A stretch of DNA of 64,000 nucleotides from Sporosarcina ureae DSM 2281 (lineage in GTDB: Bacteria; Bacillota; Bacilli; Bacillales_A; Planococcaceae), in contig NZ_AUDQ01000012.1 in NCBI RefSeq assembly GCF_000425545.1, positions 54,074-118,073 on the forward strand, read 5' to 3'. The position numbers and the translations under genes were made by a program. The notes under the pieces are model-generated. The model was given only the letters and a program-made list of their open reading frames with translations, searched no databases and was not told the DNA's origin. How positions within the stretch are numbered: the first letter of the stretch is position 1; every line of letters starts with the position of its first letter. Below are positions 16,369-25,488 of this stretch, piece after piece.

Positions 16369-17769
16369 ATGACAGCGACTACTGAAAAAATCGTCCAGTC
16401 TTTACAGGAAGTTTTAACCAATGAACAAGTGACCATTAATGAAACCGTGCGTGAACTTCACGGCAAAGATGAGTCCTACCATACAATGAAATTACCTGAT
16501 ATCGTCGTATTCCCTTCTTGTACGGAAGATGTAAGCAAGATTATGCGCGTATCAAAGGAGCTAAATGTAGCTGTCATTCCATTCGGACTTGGCTCGAGCC
16601 TAGAAGGTAGTGTCATTCCGGATAATGGTGGAATCACCATCGACTTTTCAAACATGAATGCCATTCTAGACATACGTGCAGAAGATTTCCTCGTGACTGT
16701 ACAGCCAGGTGTCACGCGGACTCAATTAAATAAAGAATTGAAGAAACATGGTTTGTTCTTCTCTGTTGACCCAGGGGCAGACGCGACACTTGGCGGCATG
16801 GCAGCAACGAATGCTAGCGGCACGACATCCGTTAAATACGGCGTGATGCGTGATCAAGTACGTGACCTTGAAGTAGTAACAGCAGACGGAACAGTCATAC
16901 ATACAGGAAATAAAGCGGCTAAGTCTGCATCTGGTCTTCATTTGAACGGATTATTCGTTGGTTCGGAAGGAACTCTAGGGTGCTTCACCGAGCTGACATT
17001 GCGCGTCTATGGTATTCCTGAATTTACAACTGCAGCTCGTGCTTCTTTCCCGACTGTCAAGGATGCAGTAGAAGCAGTTGTTTCGATCTTACAAGCAGGT
17101 GTTCCAATCGCGCGTGTTGAATTAGTCGATGAATCCTCGATGCGTCAAGTAAATATATTCAGCGAAACGAATTATCAAGAACAGCCGACACTATTCCTTG
17201 AGTTTCATGGCAATGAAGCGGGACTTCAACAAGACGTCGAATTTACGAAAGAAATCGTGGCGGATCACCACTGTGAACATATCGAATTCGAAACAGATAA
17301 TGCGGAACGAAATCGCCTGTGGGAAGCACGCCACAATCTGGCATACGCTTATATCCACGGGAATCCTGGTAAAAAATTAATGGTTACAGACGTCTGTCTG
17401 CCGATTTCAGAACTAGCAGAAGCTGTCAATCATGCGCGCGAGGTAGTTGAGTCGCTTGACATGCCTGGAGGAATTGTCGGCCATGTAGGCGATGGCAACT
17501 TCCACGTCTTGCTGATGATAGATATGAATGATCCAGCAGAACTAGCGAAAGCTGATGAATTAAATGAAAAGATTGTTCACTACGCACTTGAACGTGGCGG
17601 GACTTGCACAGGAGAGCACGGCGTCGGAATTGGCAAACAGAAATACCAACAGCAGGAACATGGTCCTGCACTTCTCGTTATGCAGAAAATTAAACAGGCT
17701 CTTGATCCTGATCACTTGCTCAATCCAAATAAAATTTTTCACGTTGAATCCGAGGTGATCGAACTATGA
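16369..17769 (+). CDS. FAD-linked oxidase, GlcD/D-lactate dehydrogenase type
   Basis: 466 residues. PCMH FAD-binding domain with PFGLGSSLEGSVIPDNGG and DPGADATLGGMAATNASGT, then the FAD-oxidase C domain with GHVGDGNFHVLL and CTGEHGVGIGKQKY, which bind the hydroxy-acid substrate and cofactor. Members oxidise glycolate or D-lactate (or longer 2-hydroxy acids) to keto acids and pass electrons to the quinone pool. Start ATG 16369 follows AAGGGGAGATCAACT. The stop overlaps the start of the transporter gene (ATGA), so the substrate may be what that transporter imports. Confidence 0.88.
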   Translation: MTATTEKIVQSLQEVLTNEQVTINETVRELHGKDESYHTMKLPDIVVFPSCTEDVSKIMRVSKELNVAVIPFGLGSSLEGSVIPDNGGITIDFSNMNAILDIRAEDFLVTVQPGVTRTQLNKELKKHGLFFSVDPGADATLGGMAATNASGTTSVKYGVMRDQVRDLEVVTADGTVIHTGNKAAKSASGLHLNGLFVGSEGTLGCFTELTLRVYGIPEFTTAARASFPTVKDAVEAVVSILQAGVPIARVELVDESSMRQVNIFSETNYQEQPTLFLEFHGNEAGLQQDVEFTKEIVADHHCEHIEFETDNAERNRLWEARHNLAYAYIHGNPGKKLMVTDVCLPISELAEAVNHAREVVESLDMPGGIVGHVGDGNFHVLLMIDMNDPAELAKADELNEKIVHYALERGGTCTGEHGVGIGKQKYQQQEHGPALLVMQKIKQALDPDHLLNPNKIFHVESEVIEL

Positions 17770-18740
17770 AAGCACTCGAAGCAATCGGCTCTATCGCAGG
17801 AAAGTACTTTGCCTTTTGGGTCATCCTAGTCGCCTTGATCGCGTTCATGTTCCCTACTCCTTTTCTCGGATTAGGTGCATACATTACGATTTTACTCGGC
17901 GTTGTCATGTTTGGAATGGGATTGACGTTACGAGCAGTGGACTTCAAAATCATTTTGACAAATCCGCTACCCGTAATCATTGGTGTAGCGGCACAGTTTG
18001 TCGTTATGCCGTTGGTTGCATTCGGTCTTGCCTATTTATTGAAGCTGCCACCTGAACTAGCTGCCGGTCTGGTATTGCTTGGATCCGTTCCCGGGGGTAC
18101 TGCTTCAAACGTTATGGTCTATCTAGCAAAAGGAAATCTCGCATTATCAGTTGCAATGACATCCCTTTCTACTTTATTGGCACCACTTGTCACGCCACTA
18201 GTATTACTATGGTTAGCTGGCCAATGGTTGCCAGTCGATGCGTTATCGATGTTCAAATCGATTGTACAAGTCATCATTATTCCGATTGCACTAGGTTTAC
18301 TCATTCAACGATTCTTCCCTAGGGCGGTTGCCAAAAGTGTATCCATCGTCCCGATCATTTCGGTTGTCGCGATCCTTATTATTGTTGCTGCGGTCACTTC
18401 TGCAAATGCAGGCAACGTCGTGAGCTCAGGTTTCATCGTATTTATCGCTGTGTTCTTGCATAACGGTATCGGATTACTTCTCGGTTATTTGATTGCACTT
18501 GGACTTGGATTGAACGAAAACGACAGACGGGCCATTTCACTCGAAGTCGGTATGCAAAACTCAGGTCTTGGTGTAGCACTCGCTACTGCTCACTTCGGTC
18601 CACTTGCCGCACTACCAAGCGTATGGGGTGCGATCTGGCATAATATCTCTGGTCCAATACTTGCGACGATCTGGTCGAAGAAGCCGACTGCGAATGTCGA
18701 AGAACAGAAAGTCATGATTCAAGCAAAGACAAATTTATAA
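17766..18740 (+). CDS. Bile acid:sodium symporter (BASS) family transporter
   Basis: 324 residues with 9-10 membrane segments and the BASS signatures LLGSVPGGTASNVMVYLAKGN and SLEVGMQNSGLGVALA, which form the crossover helices binding Na+ and substrate. BASS members import organic anions such as pyruvate, pantoate, 2-keto or hydroxy acids with sodium. Translation is coupled to the upstream GlcD-type oxidase by a four-base overlap; a 2-hydroxy acid substrate is inferred from that. Confidence 0.88.
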   Translation: MKALEAIGSIAGKYFAFWVILVALIAFMFPTPFLGLGAYITILLGVVMFGMGLTLRAVDFKIILTNPLPVIIGVAAQFVVMPLVAFGLAYLLKLPPELAAGLVLLGSVPGGTASNVMVYLAKGNLALSVAMTSLSTLLAPLVTPLVLLWLAGQWLPVDALSMFKSIVQVIIIPIALGLLIQRFFPRAVAKSVSIVPIISVVAILIIVAAVTSANAGNVVSSGFIVFIAVFLHNGIGLLLGYLIALGLGLNENDRRAISLEVGMQNSGLGVALATAHFGPLAALPSVWGAIWHNISGPILATIWSKKPTANVEEQKVMIQAKTNL

Positions 18741-18747
18741 TAAGAAG

Positions 18748-18792
18748 AAAACGTCAGACCTCGATATCCATGTCGAAGTTTGGCGTTTTATA
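18748..18792 (+). terminator. Terminator of the oxidase/transporter operon
   Basis: AAAACGTCAGACCTCGA pairs imperfectly with TCGAAGTTTGGCGTTTT around loop TATCCATG. Confidence 0.75.
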
Positions 18793-18922
18793 TACAAAAA
18801 AGTAGATTAAAATATTTTATTATGATTATTTGCAAATTTAATTGTTTACTATTCTCCTAGTGTGCTATCGTTAGTTTTGGAGATTTACAAAGAATAGTAA
18901 TTGTAGATATGGAGAGATTAGC

Positions 18923-20059
18923 GTGAAGAAGAAATGGCTTGTTGCAACTTTGGCCTTTGTTTGGATTATAGGTGGCGTAATTTTATGGAACGAGTGGAAT
19001 GACAGAGAACGTGCATTATCTGACAATGCGGATAGAAAAGCTCCGAAAGTGACTGCACAGGATTCGTCTAAAAAAGTGACTGAAGTAGAACCAGATCAAA
19101 AACTAGAAGAAACGATTATCAATACGGCGACAATCGGTATGGCTGGCGATGTATTATTGCATAATCCAATTTACACGTATCCTAACTTTGATTTTGCATT
19201 CGAAGCAGTAAAAGAGAAAATGGCAAGTATTGATTTTCTCTTGGCGAACCAGGAATCTATGCCTGGGGGTGCCGAACTTGGATTATCTACCTATCCAAAG
19301 TTCAACAGTCCAAAACACATACTACCCGCTTTACAAAATGTTGGCGTCGACATGGTTACATTCGCCAACAATCATACATTTGATAAAGGTGAAATAGGCG
19401 TACGCAAAGCGATTGAACATGCGCAAGAATACGGCATGCAGTATGTAGGCGCGTATGAATCATTTAAAGACCGCAAGACTCAACGGATTGTCGAAGTCAA
19501 CGGTATCAAAATCGGAGTGCTCGCCTATACGTACGGCACAAATGTAGAACTAGACTTGCGTGGTAAAGAATACTTAGTTAACTACATCGATCGTGAACGG
19601 ATGGAAAATGAAATTCAGCAAATGAAACCTATGGTAGACGTTACAATCGTATCTCTGCACTGGGGTCCTGAGTATCAACTGGAGACATCGGATGATCAAG
19701 CAGAACTTGCGCAATTCGTTTCGGATGCGGGTGCTGATGTACTATTCGGGCATCACCCACACGTCTTACAACGCTACGGAGAAGTGGGTAATACCAAAGT
19801 GTTCTTCTCACTTGGTAATTTCTATTCTGCCCAACCGTTCGACTATACGAACTTCGGTGGAATCGCAAGACTATCTGTAACGAAAGAACAAACAGGTGAT
19901 CAAAAGACTGTAACTATCGAAGATCCACGCTTCTTACCGACTGGCGTCATTAAAGATCAAGAGAACCGATTTAAAGTTGTCCCTCTTCATGAAGCCAATT
20001 CAACCATTCATTACAATGAAGAATGGGTGGAAAACCATGTCGGTGTACCGAAATGGTAA
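18923..20059 (+). CDS. CapA family protein (metallophosphatase fold, membrane-anchored)
   Basis: 378 residues. A hydrophobic N-terminal segment (LVATLAFVWIIGGVILW) anchors it outside the membrane. The PGA_cap domain has its metal-site motifs: GMAGDVLLHNPI, VTFANNHTFDKGEIG, VSLHWGPEY, LFGHHPHVLQ. CapA proteins take part in poly-gamma-glutamate synthesis or export, but many stand-alone copies have unknown roles. No capB/capC is nearby. Start is GTG 18923 after GGAGAGATTAGC. Single gene with its own terminator. Confidence 0.85.
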   Translation: MKKKWLVATLAFVWIIGGVILWNEWNDRERALSDNADRKAPKVTAQDSSKKVTEVEPDQKLEETIINTATIGMAGDVLLHNPIYTYPNFDFAFEAVKEKMASIDFLLANQESMPGGAELGLSTYPKFNSPKHILPALQNVGVDMVTFANNHTFDKGEIGVRKAIEHAQEYGMQYVGAYESFKDRKTQRIVEVNGIKIGVLAYTYGTNVELDLRGKEYLVNYIDRERMENEIQQMKPMVDVTIVSLHWGPEYQLETSDDQAELAQFVSDAGADVLFGHHPHVLQRYGEVGNTKVFFSLGNFYSAQPFDYTNFGGIARLSVTKEQTGDQKTVTIEDPRFLPTGVIKDQENRFKVVPLHEANSTIHYNEEWVENHVGVPKW

Positions 20060-20071
20060 CTAGATAAAGCA

Positions 20072-20118
20072 AAATAACGCCTTTCTAATCACTTGATTAG
20101 AAAGGCGTTATGTATTTT
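20072..20118 (+). terminator. Terminator between convergent capA-like and SCO genes
   Basis: ATAACGCCTTTCTAATC-ACTT-GATTAGAAAGGCGTTAT, a perfect 17-bp stem with A/T-rich flanks both ways; probably serves both genes. Confidence 0.88.
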
Positions 20119-20134
20119 ATTGAATAACATTTTA

Positions 20135-20707
20135 TTATTTACCTAACACTGTCTTGACATCCTCTATCAACAATTCATTCTCGGTCGCTGTTAGACCATC
20201 ATACCTTTTCACAATTTCACCATCAGGATTAACTAAATAAAAATAATAGCTGTGCGCACGTTGATCTAATGCTCCACTTTCCAATATAGAAAGGAATGTG
20301 TTTTTAGACAATTCTTGAATGGTTTTAAAATCATAGCCCGTCAAAAAACTCATCGTACTAAGATCCGCTCCAAAATCTGCAGCATAATTCCTTAATACAT
20401 CTGGTGTATCATTTTCAGGATCTATACCGAACGAGACAATACGGGGTTCCAAACCTTCTTCTTTTAATCTTTCTTGAACACCGACCATATTAGCGGTCGT
20501 TCTTGGGCATACTGTAATGCAGTTTGTATAGGAGAAGTAGGCAATCCACCAGTCGCCCTTTAAATCCTTCAAGCCAAGCGGTTCGTTATCCTGTGTAGTG
20601 AATTCAAAGTCTGGGATTGTTTCAGACATATTCGTTTCAATCTTCTTATTGCAGCCGCTTAGAATAAGAATTGTCGTAAATAAAATAACCGCAATTTTTA
20701 CTTTCAT
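20135..20707 (-). CDS. SCO1/SenC family copper-binding lipoprotein, copy 1
   Basis: 190 residues. Lipoprotein signal ILSGCNKK places it on the outer face of the membrane. The thioredoxin fold has the copper motif CxxxC (TNCITVCPRT) and the distal His in DQRAHSYYFYL. SCO proteins deliver copper to, or reduce, the CuA site of cytochrome oxidase. About 70% of residues match copy 2 by eye (30531-31109). It is divergent from the small-subunit/GMC pair, while copy 2 is downstream of its pair. Confidence 0.88.
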   Translation of the reverse strand: MKVKIAVILFTTILILSGCNKKIETNMSETIPDFEFTTQDNEPLGLKDLKGDWWIAYFSYTNCITVCPRTTANMVGVQERLKEEGLEPRIVSFGIDPENDTPDVLRNYAADFGADLSTMSFLTGYDFKTIQELSKNTFLSILESGALDQRAHSYYFYLVNPDGEIVKRYDGLTATENELLIEDVKTVLGK

Positions 20708-21054
20708 TAAGATCCTCCCTCTTTAAGTATGTCGCAATAAATAAAGTGATGTTCTACAACTAACTTCTATCTATTATTGCTCATTTTTCATTCATTGATC
20801 TCATGTCTTGAATGATTGTATCATTTTTATTCCAACTTATCGTACTTGACCTGTTTAGTCGAATCAAATACATACCGACACTGTATCACAATCTACTACT
20901 TCTTCACTTACTATATCAAAAAAACTCAATAAAAAATGACAATTGAATATGTTGTAGTCTAAATATGATAAATAAAGGTAAGAATAAATAGGACGCTTTA
21001 TGTGAAACTCACAATGTTCAGTAAAAAAGCTTTTACTTATAAGGAGGGGTTAGA
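20708..21054. other. Divergent intergenic region
   Basis: AT-rich 347 bp between the SCO and small-subunit genes. A weak TTGAAT-15-TATGAT pair lies at 20943-20969 on the plus strand; no repeat or hairpin stands out. Confidence 0.4.
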
Positions 21055-21858
21055 GTGGCAGATCAGCAACCACCCAAAGACATAAATGGGAAACCGCAAC
21101 ACGAGCAAGATATGGGTCGAAGAATTTTTTTGAAAAACACTGGGCTTGTAGCGGGTGGACTCGTCGGTGGATCTCTTTTCGGAGGACTAATTTCTGGCGG
21201 TTTGGATAAGAAAAATGAGGAAACGCCTCAAAATGATAGCACTAAAGGTATCGAAGTAACACAAGCTCGTCAATTCTTCACGCGTCATCAAGATTTCAAA
21301 GTATTAAATGCAGCGACAGAAATAGTCTTCCCTGAGGACGAACTCGGTCCTGGTGCCATTAAGCTAGGAGTACCCTATTATATCGACAAACAACTAGCTG
21401 GACGCTGGGGCGTCAATGCATACGATTATCGACACGCTCCATACGCTATTGATTTAAAGGAAGTCGATCAAACGGCAGGACCAGGCGGTGAACAATCGAT
21501 TTTGGATCGCGGCATGATTTTCTTGCTAGGACTACGTAAAATAGACGAAGAAAGTCAAAAGCGTTTCGACGTCACTTTTGACCAAGCAACCGAGGAGCAA
21601 CAAATAGAAATCATGACGGACGTCGAGGCAAACAACGTGAAGATGAGAGGTGTAAAAGCTTCTGAGTTTTTCATTTTATTATAACAAGCGACATTAGAAG
21701 GCGCTTATTGTGATCCATTGTACGGAGGCAATATTAATATGGAAGGCTGGAAAATGAAAGAGTTTCCGGGCGCAGTGGCTTCCTACGCTAATTATATTGA
21801 ATCAGACGAATTTGCCAAACTGGATCCCGTCAGTCTAAGAGATTACCAAGGGCACTAA
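21055..21858 (+). pseudogene. Gluconate 2-dehydrogenase subunit 3 family protein, copy 1, interrupted by an in-frame TAA
   Basis: Small (gamma-type) subunit that carries a TAT signal and escorts a GMC flavoprotein out of the cell. Codons 1-209 encode the signal (MGRRIFLKNTGLVAGGLVGG) and a domain matching copy 2 (VPYYIDKQLAGRWG). TAA at 21682-21684 stops translation. The same frame then continues for 57 codons (ATLEGAYCDPLYGGN, GWKMKEFPGAVASYA) to TAA at 21858 and aligns end to end with copy 2. So one point change has removed the C-terminal quarter, including its conserved Cys. Start GTG 21055 follows AAGGAGGGGTTAGA. A sequencing error or read-through cannot be excluded. Confidence 0.85.
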
Positions 21859-21884
21859 AATAGAAACGGTGAGGAGGATATGCA

Positions 21885-23639
21885 ATGGTAAAAAAACTTA
21901 AAAAAGTAGATGCAGTCATCGTGGGTTCAGGGTGGGTCGGTGGAATTGCGGCGGCTGAACTAACAAAAGCTGGATATAATGTGGTCATATTAGAACGAGG
22001 TAAAAATAAAAAGCATGAAGACTTTATCGGTACGAAAGACGAATTACGCTATTCTAAACGCTATGAACTCATGCAAGAATTGAATAAAGACACGATTACT
22101 TCACGTAACTCCATAAACAAAGAAGCCATACCGGTTCGGAATAATATGAACGCACGTCTCGGAAACCATACAGGAGGTGCAGGTGTTCACTGGAACGGAA
22201 TGTCTTTCCGTTGGATGCCGTATGATTTCGAAATATATAGTAAGACTGTAGAGCGTTACGGTAAAGATAAAATCCCGAAAGAATCGACGATGCAAGATTG
22301 GGGCATTACATACGATGAGCTCGAGCCGTATTTTGATCAATATGAAAAAACAGCAGCCATCTCAGGTGAAGAAAACCCACTTGGTGCTTCACGTTCTGAT
22401 AAGTATCCGAATCCACCAATGAAGGATACGCCGAATATTCGTCTGTTCACCAAGGCAGCAAAAGCACTCGGTTACCATCCATATCGCATCCCATCCGCTA
22501 ATGCTTCACAAACATACACCAATCCAGACGGTGAAACGATCAACGGTTGCGTATACTGTGCCTTTTGCGAAGAATATGGTTGTGACTTTGGAGCGAAAGC
22601 AGATCCGATCGGTACGGTGCTCAAGACGGCACATAAAACGGGTAAGATGGAGATTCGTAATGACGCGTTCGTTAATCGAGTAAGCCACGACGGAAAGAAA
22701 GCGAACGGGTTAGTCTATACCGATACAACGACTGGTGAAGAATTCGAACAACCAGCAGATATCGTAGTACTTGCAGGTTTCGTCTTTACGAACACAAAGC
22801 TGTTGTTACATTCTAAAATTGGACAGCCCTACGACCCAAAAACAGGACAAGGTATGATCGGCAAGAACTTCACAGGCCACTTCAACAACTTGTCAACGTA
22901 TATCGGTGCACGTGGATTCTTTGAAGATAAAAAATTCAACAACTTCATGGGTGCTGGCGGAATGGGTTCTTCAATTGGCGACTTCAGTGGAGACAATGAA
23001 GATCATACAAACCTCAACTACTTGCATGGCTATGAAGTACACTACAGTCAGCTTGGTTCACGACCTATTGCGAATAACGCAGTGCCATATGATACACCGG
23101 GTTGGGGTAAAGAATTTAAAAAGAATTCAATAAAATATTATAACCGCAACCTATTTATCACTGCACAGTCTGGCTTCTTGCCAAACAAAAATTCGTATAT
23201 GGATTTAGATCCAACATATAAAGACGCACTAGGCAATCCACTTCTTCGTGTCACGGTGGAATATGCAAAACAAGACATCGAACGTGCGAAAGCAGGAGTC
23301 GCACGTTGTGAAGAGATCATGAAAGAAATGGGCGCAGACAAAATGAACGTCGATGTAGTAAAAGACGATACTGTATTCGACCATAAATTCTATACGGATC
23401 ACTTCTTCGGTGGTGCGATCATGGGAGCTTCTCCTGAAAACTCTGTAGTCAACACCTACTCTCAAATGTGGGACATGGAAAACCTATTCGTTGTAGGCGG
23501 ATCTTCATTCCCTCATACAGGTAACTACAACCCAACCGTTACGATTGGCGCATTCGCATATCGTGCAGCTGAAGGAATGATTAAGTTCTTAAAAGAAGGC
23601 GGCAATGTGGCGGTTACACCACTTGAAAAGAACGCTTAA
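21885..23639 (+). CDS. GMC family flavoprotein dehydrogenase (large subunit), copy 1
   Basis: 584 residues. FAD-binding VIVGSGWVGGIAAAELTKAG at about 10-29; catalytic His in DHFFGGAIMG and Asn in YNPTVTIGA near the C-terminus. A cluster CVYCAFCEEYGC (about residues 215-226) could hold an iron-sulfur centre, as in bacterial FAD-glucose dehydrogenase. No signal peptide: export would depend on the TAT-bearing small subunit 26 bases upstream, which is broken here. GMC members oxidise sugars, alcohols or keto acids; the substrate is not readable. Confidence 0.9.
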   Translation: MVKKLKKVDAVIVGSGWVGGIAAAELTKAGYNVVILERGKNKKHEDFIGTKDELRYSKRYELMQELNKDTITSRNSINKEAIPVRNNMNARLGNHTGGAGVHWNGMSFRWMPYDFEIYSKTVERYGKDKIPKESTMQDWGITYDELEPYFDQYEKTAAISGEENPLGASRSDKYPNPPMKDTPNIRLFTKAAKALGYHPYRIPSANASQTYTNPDGETINGCVYCAFCEEYGCDFGAKADPIGTVLKTAHKTGKMEIRNDAFVNRVSHDGKKANGLVYTDTTTGEEFEQPADIVVLAGFVFTNTKLLLHSKIGQPYDPKTGQGMIGKNFTGHFNNLSTYIGARGFFEDKKFNNFMGAGGMGSSIGDFSGDNEDHTNLNYLHGYEVHYSQLGSRPIANNAVPYDTPGWGKEFKKNSIKYYNRNLFITAQSGFLPNKNSYMDLDPTYKDALGNPLLRVTVEYAKQDIERAKAGVARCEEIMKEMGADKMNVDVVKDDTVFDHKFYTDHFFGGAIMGASPENSVVNTYSQMWDMENLFVVGGSSFPHTGNYNPTVTIGAFAYRAAEGMIKFLKEGGNVAVTPLEKNA

Positions 23640-23653
23640 TTTTGGATAAATAA

Positions 23654-23702
23654 ATATGCCATCACCTTATCTGAATGGACAAGGCGATGGCATATCTTTG
23701 GG
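23654..23702 (+). terminator. Terminator after GMC copy 1
   Basis: ATATGCCATCACCTT pairs with AAGGCGATGGCATAT, followed by CTTTGGG; serves the plus-strand operon. Confidence 0.75.
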
Positions 23703-23728
23703 TCTGAATAAATCTTTGCTCAATCATT

Positions 23729-24208
23729 TCACTTAATATGCAATGTAACGTCTTCCCTCAAACTAGAAAGGATCGGTGAACGTTCAATTGCAATAGCCGC
23801 GATCTCTGCCAGTTGTCCTTTATTCGTAGTAGACTCAGCAGATAACACGATCATCGGCTTCATAATACCGCTATTGCCGCTTTTAATCCCTAGAAATGGC
23901 GCTTTATCGCATACTCCAGTGAATACAATTTCCGCTCTGTCTACAGTCACTCCCTGATTATACGCTTCTAAATGGAATGTAACCCCGAAACTAGTAGTGG
24001 CCGCAGCGATTAATAATTCAATCGGCATGACTTGTTTTTCTCCTGGCTTTGCAATACCTTCCAGATTAATCTCCTGCAGGTCTTTCGTTTCGAGAAACAT
24101 CATTTCCCCTACTACATACTGGCAAGTCCCCTGCCATTCACTGATTGCGAGTGACGGATCTTGCTCTATCAATTTCTTCATTTCATTCATAATTTTTGTA
24201 GTACTCAT
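23729..24208 (-). CDS. OsmC family protein
   Basis: 159 residues with the OsmC layout: N-terminal strands, then a helix with the catalytic-type segment MPIELLIAAATTSFGVTFHLEA, and C-terminal PILSSLREDVTLHIK. In OsmC/Ohr peroxidases two Cys reduce organic peroxides. Here the usual first Cys (ACxxT) reads ATTSF and the second Cys is also absent, so peroxidase activity is doubtful. Start ATG 24208 follows CTGGAGGCATTGAAA; upstream in-frame codons lack a ribosome site. Confidence 0.75.
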   Translation of the reverse strand: MSTTKIMNEMKKLIEQDPSLAISEWQGTCQYVVGEMMFLETKDLQEINLEGIAKPGEKQVMPIELLIAAATTSFGVTFHLEAYNQGVTVDRAEIVFTGVCDKAPFLGIKSGNSGIMKPMIVLSAESTTNKGQLAEIAAIAIERSPILSSLREDVTLHIK

Positions 24209-24488
24209 TTTCAATGCCTCCAGATTATCCTTATGGTGTCTATTATACATGTACAACATCTTTTTGCTAATTAGAGGCGTATTTCCGTTGCCACACACTT
24301 TTCTCATGGGAAAATTCATTTCTATTTCCAGCGTTAAGTACAGTACCTAAACTCATGATGTGTTGATCGTTAACCAATATCCTCTCTACCTATTGTATTA
24401 CCCCCACCAAGACTGTAGCTTATCTCATGTGTCATAGACGTCTCCCCCTTTGCACACTATATAGAGTCAAAAAGAAAAAAGAATACAG

Positions 24489-24530
24489 GGTGTGGAAATA
24501 TTTTTTTCCACACCTATTAATTTTTTTGAT
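24489..24530 (+). terminator. Orphan terminator-like hairpin
   Basis: GGTGTGGAAA-TATTTTT-TTCCACACC followed by TATTAATTTTTTT on the plus strand. No plus-strand gene precedes it within 700 bp, so it may end an unrecognised short transcript. Confidence 0.45.
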
Positions 24531-24680
24531 AGTTTGTTTAAGTTCTTAGGTTATTGCTAGTAACAAAACTGTCCCATAGAGTAGAACAAAACCCTCCATT
24601 GAGGCGACTATTTTTACCTACTCGTCGTTCCTATATGAACAGTCATACATCCTATTTTGCTAGTTGATAATTTTATCAAT

Positions 24681-24730
24681 AAAAACAGTAGACAAATTTC
24701 ATTAAAAGTTTGTCTACTGTTTTTATTTTT
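24681..24730 (-). terminator. Terminator of the 130-residue gene
   Basis: AAAAACAGTAGACAAA pairs with TTTGTCTACTGTTTTT, a perfect 16-bp stem with T/A flanks on both strands. Confidence 0.85.
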
Positions 24731-24756
24731 CTTTATTTTTTTATTATTTTTATACT

Positions 24757-25149
24757 TTATTTTTCAAACATACTCTCAATCAGATCTTCCATATCCTCTG
24801 CAGCATGCAGTTCTTTCGACTGAAGGGCATCCAGCTCACCGCTCTCCATCGCTTCCACGCTAAATTTCTCCGTCTTCTCTTCTACACAGTTGACGAATAC
24901 TGTATAGGCTTCTTTCAGTTCATTGCCTTCCGTTTCAAACGCATTCGGTACTTCCAATGCATTCATATCGGCCAGAATCTGCTTGAACTCTTCTACTTTC
25001 TGCAACCATTGTTCTTTCATTGCTGGTATATCCAGCTCTTGTTTTGAAATGAATTCTTCGGAAATGCCTTCATACTCTTCTGACGCTATGATCAAGCGTT
25101 CGTGTAATCCAATGATTTTCTGTAAGTAATCTTTTCTGCTGAGTGCCAT
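24757..25149 (-). CDS. Hypothetical acidic helical protein
   Basis: 130 residues, strongly acidic and helical throughout (IGLHERLIIASEEYEGISEE, KEQWLQKVEEFKQILADM, CVEEKTEKFSVEAM, AAEDMEDLIESMFEK), likely a small helical bundle or coiled coil. One Cys; no signal peptide or membrane segment. I do not recognise the family. Start ATG 25149 is preceded by AAGGAGATGATACG. Flanked by its own terminator and by the structured repeats upstream. Confidence 0.7.
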   Translation of the reverse strand: MALSRKDYLQKIIGLHERLIIASEEYEGISEEFISKQELDIPAMKEQWLQKVEEFKQILADMNALEVPNAFETEGNELKEAYTVFVNCVEEKTEKFSVEAMESGELDALQSKELHAAEDMEDLIESMFEK

Positions 25150-25373
25150 CGTATCATCTCCTTGTATGAGTATACATATTTAGTATTTCATCATGTAACT
25201 CCCAATGCAAGCAGAAGCGTATGAAGAATTTCTCTTACTTCTTGAAGATGAACTGTTTTCACTCACTACCCCTACAACAGACTGCGGATTCAAAATATAT
25301 TTCCTGCGCGACGTAGAGTAGAACGGTCTTTTTATCTTTCAGTTAGACTCTACATAGAGCTTTATGTATAAAC

Positions 25374-25440
25374 ACCAGACCGACCCTATATAGATAGCGG
25401 TTGGTTGACGGCTTATGCAAAACAGCTGCCGGTCTGGTAT
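25374..25440. repeat. Structured repeat, copy A
   Basis: Closed by the 9-bp stem ACCAGACCG (25374-25382) / CGGTCTGGT (25430-25438). The inside contains GCGGTTGGTTGACGGCTT, identical in copy B, and AACAG.TGCC. Stem bases differ from copy B in a compensating way, which points to selection on RNA (or cruciform) structure. Strand unknown. Confidence 0.7.
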
Positions 25441-25488
25441 CTTTCTATTTCTTACTTCGATCATGCTTCCCATTGTTCTTACGTAATC

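Larger units (their letters stand above)
24209..24756. other. Gene-free region with two hairpins
   Basis: 548 bp, AT-rich. It holds hairpins at 24489-24514 and 24681-24725, described separately. No open frame has a ribosome site. Confidence 0.5.
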
